Source of the DNA: Lishizhenia sp.
GTDB lineage: Bacteria > Bacteroidota > Bacteroidia > Flavobacteriales_D > Crocinitomicaceae
Direction: 5' to 3'
NCBI GenBank assembly: GCA_007117055.1
Contig: SKHH01000149.1
Coordinates: forward strand, 1-10,941
DNA length: 10,941 bases
This document shows, piece after piece, positions 6,912 through 10,941 of the stretch. The position numbers and the translations under genes were made by a program. How positions within the stretch are numbered: the first letter of the stretch is position 1; each line of letters begins with the position of its first letter. Below the pieces are notes generated by a model, which saw only the letters and a list, made by a program, of their open reading frames with translations, was not told the DNA's origin and ran no database searches.

Positions 6912-8462
6912 ATGAGTCAGGCGAAAATTCTTTGGGCAGATGATGAAATAGACTTATTAAAGCCACATATTCTTTTTTTAGAACAAAAAGGGTATGCGGT
7001 TGAAACGGTGAATAACGGAATGGATGCCGTTGAAAAATGCGAAGATACGGTCTACGACATTGTCTTTCTCGATGAAAATATGCCTGGGATTTCAGGACTT
7101 GATGCATTGACTAGGATAAAAAGTTTTCGTCCGATGGTTCCAATTGTTATGATTACTAAAAGTGAAGAGGAATCTATCATGGAAGAAGCTATCGGTGGAA
7201 AAATTGCAGACTACTTGATCAAGCCAGTCAATCCAAACCAAATACTATTAAGTCTAAAAAAAAACTTGGATCAGTCTAAATTAGTGTCAGAAAAAACAAA
7301 TGCGACTTACCAACAAGAATTTCGTCAAATTGGTATGGAGCTTTCTTCTCGTTTAGACCACGAGCAATGGACAAATCTCTACAAAAAATTAATTTATTGG
7401 GATATTCAAATTCAGTCCTTGGAAGATAAAGGAATGCGAGAAATTTTAGAAATGCAAAAGAAAGAAGCCAATCAATCCTTTTGCAAGTTTGTTGAATCCA
7501 ATTATGTCGATTGGTTAGAAAATGCACAAGACGCTCCCCTATTGCTTCATAGACTTTTCCAGCAACGTGTTGCCCCTTTGTTAGATGAAAAAGTATTCTT
7601 ATTGGTTATTGATAATTTACGCTATGATCAATGGCAAGTATTACGACCTGCATTTTCCCGATATTTTCAAGTAAAAAATGAAGAAATTGTATTTTCCATT
7701 TTACCTACTGCCACACATTATGCAAGAAATGCTTTTTTTGCAGGATTGATGCCCTCTGAAATTCAAAAAAAACATCCGAATTATTGGGTAACTGAAGAAC
7801 AAGAGGAAGGAAAAAATAACTTTGAAAACGAATTACTTTCCGCACAGTTAAAACGACTAGGAAAGTCAACCCTTAAACACAGTTATACAAAAGTCACGAA
7901 CTTAAACGCAGGAAAAAAACTGAGTGACCAATTTAACGAACTACTAAACAATGACTTAAACGTCATCGTCTACAACTTTGTTGATATGCTCTCACATGCA
8001 CGTACCGATATGAAAGTAATTAAGGAACTTGCCGACGATGAAGCAGCTTATCGTTCAATTACTGAAAGTTGGTTTGAGCACTCTCCCTTACAGGAAATTG
8101 TAAAAAAGATAGCTCAATCTGGCTATAAATTAGTGGTCACAACTGATCACGGAACGATTCGTGTAAAAGATCCCGTAAAAGTAGTTGGGACAAAATCGTT
8201 AAACAGCAATTTGCGCTACAAATCAGGTAAGAATTTGAACTACAAAGAAAAAGATGTTTTTCAAATCGCTAATCCATCAGAAGCCTATCTTCCTGCAAGT
8301 TCTTTGTCTAGCGAGTACATTTTCTGCCGAAATACAGATTTCTTTGTTTACCCTAACAACTTTAACCACTTTGTTAACCACTATAAAGATACCTTTCAAC
8401 ATGGTGGTGTTTCGTTAGAAGAGCTTTTAATTCCTTATGTTGAATTGCATCCTAAAAAATAG
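6912..8462 (+). CDS. porX: PorX: response regulator with PglZ/alkaline-phosphatase-superfamily effector domain (T9SS regulation)
   Basis: The 516-residue protein joins a CheY-like receiver (about 1-120) to a linker and a PglZ-type domain (about 220-516). The receiver is complete: acidic pair Asp10-Asp11, phospho-acceptor Asp54 (VFLDENMPG), Thr82 and Lys104. The effector domain keeps the metal-site pattern of the alkaline phosphatase superfamily: Asp234 (LVIDNLRYDQW), Thr266 or Thr268 (LPTATHYAR), Asp358 and His362 (FVDMLSHARTD), Asp412-His413 (TTDHG) and His497 (QHGG). There is no DNA-binding output domain. In Porphyromonas and Flavobacterium, PorX works with the histidine kinase PorY. It is needed for type IX secretion and gliding, and is reported to be a zinc-dependent phosphodiesterase acting on oligonucleotides. 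PorY is not in this window. The gene leads an operon with tsaE and the Ald-like gene, and is divergent from the lipid A block. Confidence 0.95.
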   Translation: MSQAKILWADDEIDLLKPHILFLEQKGYAVETVNNGMDAVEKCEDTVYDIVFLDENMPGISGLDALTRIKSFRPMVPIVMITKSEEESIMEEAIGGKIADYLIKPVNPNQILLSLKKNLDQSKLVSEKTNATYQQEFRQIGMELSSRLDHEQWTNLYKKLIYWDIQIQSLEDKGMREILEMQKKEANQSFCKFVESNYVDWLENAQDAPLLLHRLFQQRVAPLLDEKVFLLVIDNLRYDQWQVLRPAFSRYFQVKNEEIVFSILPTATHYARNAFFAGLMPSEIQKKHPNYWVTEEQEEGKNNFENELLSAQLKRLGKSTLKHSYTKVTNLNAGKKLSDQFNELLNNDLNVIVYNFVDMLSHARTDMKVIKELADDEAAYRSITESWFEHSPLQEIVKKIAQSGYKLVVTTDHGTIRVKDPVKVVGTKSLNSNLRYKSGKNLNYKEKDVFQIANPSEAYLPASSLSSEYIFCRNTDFFVYPNNFNHFVNHYKDTFQHGGVSLEELLIPYVELHPKK

Positions 8463-8466
8463 ACAC

Positions 8467-8898
8467 ATGGAATATCTAGCAAAAAAGGAATCTGATTTAA
8501 TTTCTGTAAGTCCACAATTGTTGGAAGATTTCAAGTCTCATAAAGTATTTGCTTTAAAAGGAAAAATGGGAGCTGGAAAAACGACACTTATTCGCTATTT
8601 AATGCGTGCTATGGGAGTTACCGACGAAGTTAGTTCTCCCACCTATGGATATGTTAATGAATACCACAGTCCATATTACGGGGCAATTTATCATTTTGAT
8701 TTATATCGTATAGAAAGTGAAGTAGATGCATACGATATAGGAATTGAAGAATACCTCTATTCGGATAAATCTTATGTTTTTTTAGAGTGGGCAGAATTAA
8801 TTGAAAACCTTTTACCAGAAAATACCGTATGGATAGAAATAACATGTGATAAAGAAAACCAACGTTTAATTAGAGTAAAAAGTGATGACAGACCCTGA
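8467..8898 (+). CDS. tsaE: tRNA t6A-modification ATPase TsaE
   Basis: Small cytoplasmic P-loop ATPase (143 residues) that works with TsaB, TsaC and TsaD to make N6-threonylcarbamoyladenosine at position 37 of ANN-decoding tRNAs. The sequence shows a Walker A motif GKMGAGKTT (32-40), the conserved SSPTYGYVNEY, YHFDLYRIE, and the C-terminal FLEWAELIENLLP, all in the TsaE order and at normal length. The frame extends back to an ATG at 8437 inside porX. The ATG at 8467 is preferred because it lies 4 nt after the porX stop and begins close to the domain. The 3' end overlaps the next gene by 14 nt, so tsaE is translated within a compact porX-tsaE-ald operon. TsaB, TsaC and TsaD are not in the window. 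Confidence 0.93.
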   Translation: MEYLAKKESDLISVSPQLLEDFKSHKVFALKGKMGAGKTTLIRYLMRAMGVTDEVSSPTYGYVNEYHSPYYGAIYHFDLYRIESEVDAYDIGIEEYLYSDKSYVFLEWAELIENLLPENTVWIEITCDKENQRLIRVKSDDRP

Positions 8899-10102
8899 AA
8901 TTATAAAAAGCCTCATGAAAGAAGGGCATTTTCTTCCTCAGGAAGAAATGTTAGAAATTGCGCGTAAAAAAAGTGGCTTACATATTGGAATTCCAAAAGA
9001 AACTTCATTTCAGGAACACCGAGTAGCACTGGTTCCAGAAGCTGTTTCATTACTTGTAGCGAATGGTCATCACATTAAAGTGGAAACACAGGCAGGCGTC
9101 AATTCCTTTTTTTCTGACAAAGATTATTCTGAAGCTGGAGCTCAAATCGTTTACGACCGAAAAGAGGTTTTTCAATGTGACATTTTACTTAAAGTATCTC
9201 CCCTTACAGAGGAAGAAGTAGAAATGATGGGAACAGGACAAACCGTAATATCAGCTTTACAAATCACCATGCAACCAAAGCAAATATTGCAGCGACTCAT
9301 GGAGAAAAAAGTCACAGCCATCGCATGGGATTACATTCGGGATACTGAAGGGCACTTCCCAATAGTGCGTGCAATGGGAGAAATTGCAGGAACGACTTCT
9401 ATTCTTATTGCTGCAGAACTTTTAAGTGCATTCCCAAATGGAAAGGGAGTAATGTTTGGTGGAATTGCAGGCGTTCAACCTACCGAAGTAGTTATTTTAG
9501 GAGCAGGAACAGTGGGAGAATATGCAACTAGAGCTGCAATAGGACTGGGAAGTTCTGTCAAGGTTTTTGATAATTCCCTCAGTAAATTACGCAGATTACA
9601 ACAAAGCACCGGTGTGCGTATGTACACTTCTATTATACAACCCAAAGTATTATCAAAAGCATTGAAACGTGCAGATGTTGTTGTTGGTGCTGTGCGATCG
9701 AATATGGGAAAAACTCCTTGCATCGTATCAGAAGACATGGTTGCTAATATGAAGCCAGGAGCTGTTGTTATAGATGTCAGCATTGACCAAGGAGGTTGTT
9801 TTGAAACCAGTGAAGTGACTAATCACGAAGCACCAACCTTTGAAAAATATGGAGTAACTCACTACTGCGTCCCAAATATAGCTTCCCGTGTAAGTAGGAC
9901 TGCATCTTTTGCCATTTCGAACATCTTCTCTCCTATTCTTATTCAAATGGGCAATAATGGAGGTTGTACAGACTTAATCAAAAAGGATAACGGATTTAGA
10001 AGCGGTGTATATATCTACAAAGGAAATTTGACCAGCGAAATACTTGGGAAAGTTTTTGGATTGAATTTTAAGGAAATAGAAATATTATTGATGGGGAGGT
10101 AA
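8885..10102 (+). CDS. ald: Alanine dehydrogenase / PNT-family oxidoreductase (Bacteroidota type)
   Basis: A 405-residue protein of the alanine dehydrogenase/transhydrogenase-alpha family. Alanine dehydrogenase interconverts L-alanine and pyruvate plus ammonia with NAD. An extra N-terminal helix segment (about 1-30) precedes the family start HIGIPKETSFQEHRVALVP, which contains the substrate Arg46. Lys103 (LLKVSP) matches the catalytic Lys. The Rossmann fold carries GAGTVG (206-211) with the acceptor Asp229, and IDQGGCFE contains Asp301. VPNIASRVSRTAS closes the core. The usual catalytic His (Mycobacterium His96) is replaced by Gln126 in ISALQIT, so alanine specificity is not certain. The frame also offers a GTG at 8882, but the adjacent ATG at 8885 is the better start. 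It overlaps tsaE by 14 nt, which suggests translational coupling. No clear terminator is visible in the 38 nt before the convergent efflux gene. Confidence 0.85.
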   Translation: MTDPEIIKSLMKEGHFLPQEEMLEIARKKSGLHIGIPKETSFQEHRVALVPEAVSLLVANGHHIKVETQAGVNSFFSDKDYSEAGAQIVYDRKEVFQCDILLKVSPLTEEEVEMMGTGQTVISALQITMQPKQILQRLMEKKVTAIAWDYIRDTEGHFPIVRAMGEIAGTTSILIAAELLSAFPNGKGVMFGGIAGVQPTEVVILGAGTVGEYATRAAIGLGSSVKVFDNSLSKLRRLQQSTGVRMYTSIIQPKVLSKALKRADVVVGAVRSNMGKTPCIVSEDMVANMKPGAVVIDVSIDQGGCFETSEVTNHEAPTFEKYGVTHYCVPNIASRVSRTASFAISNIFSPILIQMGNNGGCTDLIKKDNGFRSGVYIYKGNLTSEILGKVFGLNFKEIEILLMGR

Positions 10103-10140
10103 TTAGGTTTGGAAGAAGTTACGATAATTATAAATCTATA

Positions 10141-10941
10141 TTAATCTATATCACTCAAGACACCTAATTGATAGCTAATAGAAACTAATGCTTTTTGATT
10201 GGCGGCAATTCTTCTTGCTAACTCTATTTGACCATTGATAAAACTTTCTTCTCTTGCATTTACAAGAAACAATGAACTTTCTCCAAAATCAAACCTGCGC
10301 ATTTCGGCATTAAGCAGCTGTTCCATACTCCGTACATTTCTTTCAAATAGTGCGACTTGATCAGTTGTAACCTCCCAAGTATTCATCGCTGTTTGAATTA
10401 ACATCTCAATACTTTGTTCTTGATGCTGTAATGCCATTTCTTGGTCTTCAATCTGTAACTTCGTTAGCTTTAAATCCCCTCTAGCTCTTCTCAAAAATAG
10501 CGGCATAGAAAACTGAAGTCCCCAATTATAATCATTAATCGAATAACCAGAAATAATATCATCAGTTAAAGCTTCATTCAAGGCATTATACTTTAAATTT
10601 AAAACAGGCTTAAGTTGTTCTGCTTTCCATCTTCGCTCAATTTCTAATTGATCAAGTCGCAATTTACCTTGTAGTAAAATAGGATGATTTTTAACCAATG
10701 AATCAATTTGATTTGTAACCATTTCATCCAAAATATACTTTTTAACATCATCATTTCGAGTTGGAACCACTCCTTCATCAATTTCCAGAGGAACATAGCC
10801 TTCTCCCCATAAAAACACTGATAATCTTTCTGATTGATTTTTAAAGTTCAGTTCTGCCTCTTTTAATTGAATCGTTCTATTTTGTACTTGAATAAAAGCC
10901 TCTACCGTATCAATTATGGGTACATCTCCGAATAAAGCATT
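10141..10941 (-). CDS. TolC-family outer-membrane efflux protein, C-terminal part (5' end outside window)
   Basis: The frame is open from the stop at 10141 to the right edge, giving 266 visible residues. A GTG at 10818 is internal and not the start, because the upstream codons continue the family pattern (DVPIIDTVEAFIQVQNRTIQL, then a heptad-like helix). The visible part is mostly long amphipathic helix interrupted by short strands: RTIQLKEAELNFKNQSERL, the strand LNLKYNAL, GLQFSMPLFLRRARGDLKL, and the closing helix IELARRIAANQKALVSISYQLG. GLQFSMPLF-RR is the typical TolC/OEP strand-to-helix turn. TolC-type trimers form the outer-membrane channel of tripartite export pumps. The missing N-terminus should hold the signal peptide. 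A pump partner would be expected upstream, beyond the window. Convergent with the Ald-like gene. Confidence 0.83.
   Translation of the reverse strand, partial: NALFGDVPIIDTVEAFIQVQNRTIQLKEAELNFKNQSERLSVFLWGEGYVPLEIDEGVVPTRNDDVKKYILDEMVTNQIDSLVKNHPILLQGKLRLDQLEIERRWKAEQLKPVLNLKYNALNEALTDDIISGYSINDYNWGLQFSMPLFLRRARGDLKLTKLQIEDQEMALQHQEQSIEMLIQTAMNTWEVTTDQVALFERNVRSMEQLLNAEMRRFDFGESSLFLVNAREESFINGQIELARRIAANQKALVSISYQLGVLSDID

Noticed and set aside
10103..10140. Possible bidirectional terminator between the convergent Ald-like and efflux genes
   Set aside because: The gap has only AT-rich text with a short repeat of AATCTATAT and no stable stem followed by a T-run.
1..10941. CRISPR arrays, tRNA/rRNA genes, transposase genes or a defence or novel multi-gene system
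   Set aside because: No regularly spaced repeats, cloverleaf-like or rRNA-like stretches, transposase or defence domains were seen; apart from the TIR element the window is core metabolism and secretion control.

Overview
The window is AT-rich and carries gene sets typical of a Gram-negative Bacteroidota bacterium, most likely Flavobacteriia. Three things support this. LpxC and FabZ are fused in one protein inside an lpxD-lpxC/fabZ-lpxA cluster. There is a PorX regulator, known from type IX secretion (T9SS) and gliding bacteria. Shine-Dalgarno sites are largely absent. I cannot name the genus.

Layout. Positions 1-314 hold no convincing gene. They contain a 266-bp structure (39-304) bounded by imperfect 25-bp terminal inverted repeats and packed with hairpins, including a perfect 42-bp palindrome that ends in a U-tract on the minus strand. 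Positions 315-6867 form a minus-strand block, read right to left: an HD-domain phosphohydrolase, lpxD, the lpxC/fabZ fusion, lpxA, an RlmD/RumA-like RNA uracil-C5 methyltransferase, and a two-CBS-domain protein. Spacing is tight from lpxD to the methyltransferase (19, 1 and 22 nt), which suggests one transcript, possibly ending at the palindrome. A 44-bp AT-rich gap (6868-6911) separates this block from a divergent plus-strand operon: porX, tsaE (4 nt later) and an alanine-dehydrogenase-like gene overlapping tsaE by 14 nt. At the right edge, on the minus strand and convergent with it, is the 3' part of a TolC-family outer-membrane efflux gene that runs out of the window.

Functionally, the left block covers the early acyltransfer and deacetylation steps of lipid A synthesis (LpxA, LpxC, LpxD) plus the FabZ dehydratase that competes for the same 3-hydroxyacyl-ACP pool. 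The right block pairs a T9SS regulator with a tRNA t6A factor and a metabolic dehydrogenase. Most of the window is ordinary core genome. The points worth a second look are the TIR element, the methyltransferase without its iron-sulfur cysteines, the alanine-dehydrogenase homologue without the usual catalytic His, the non-ATG starts, and the divergent placement of porX against the lipid A cluster.
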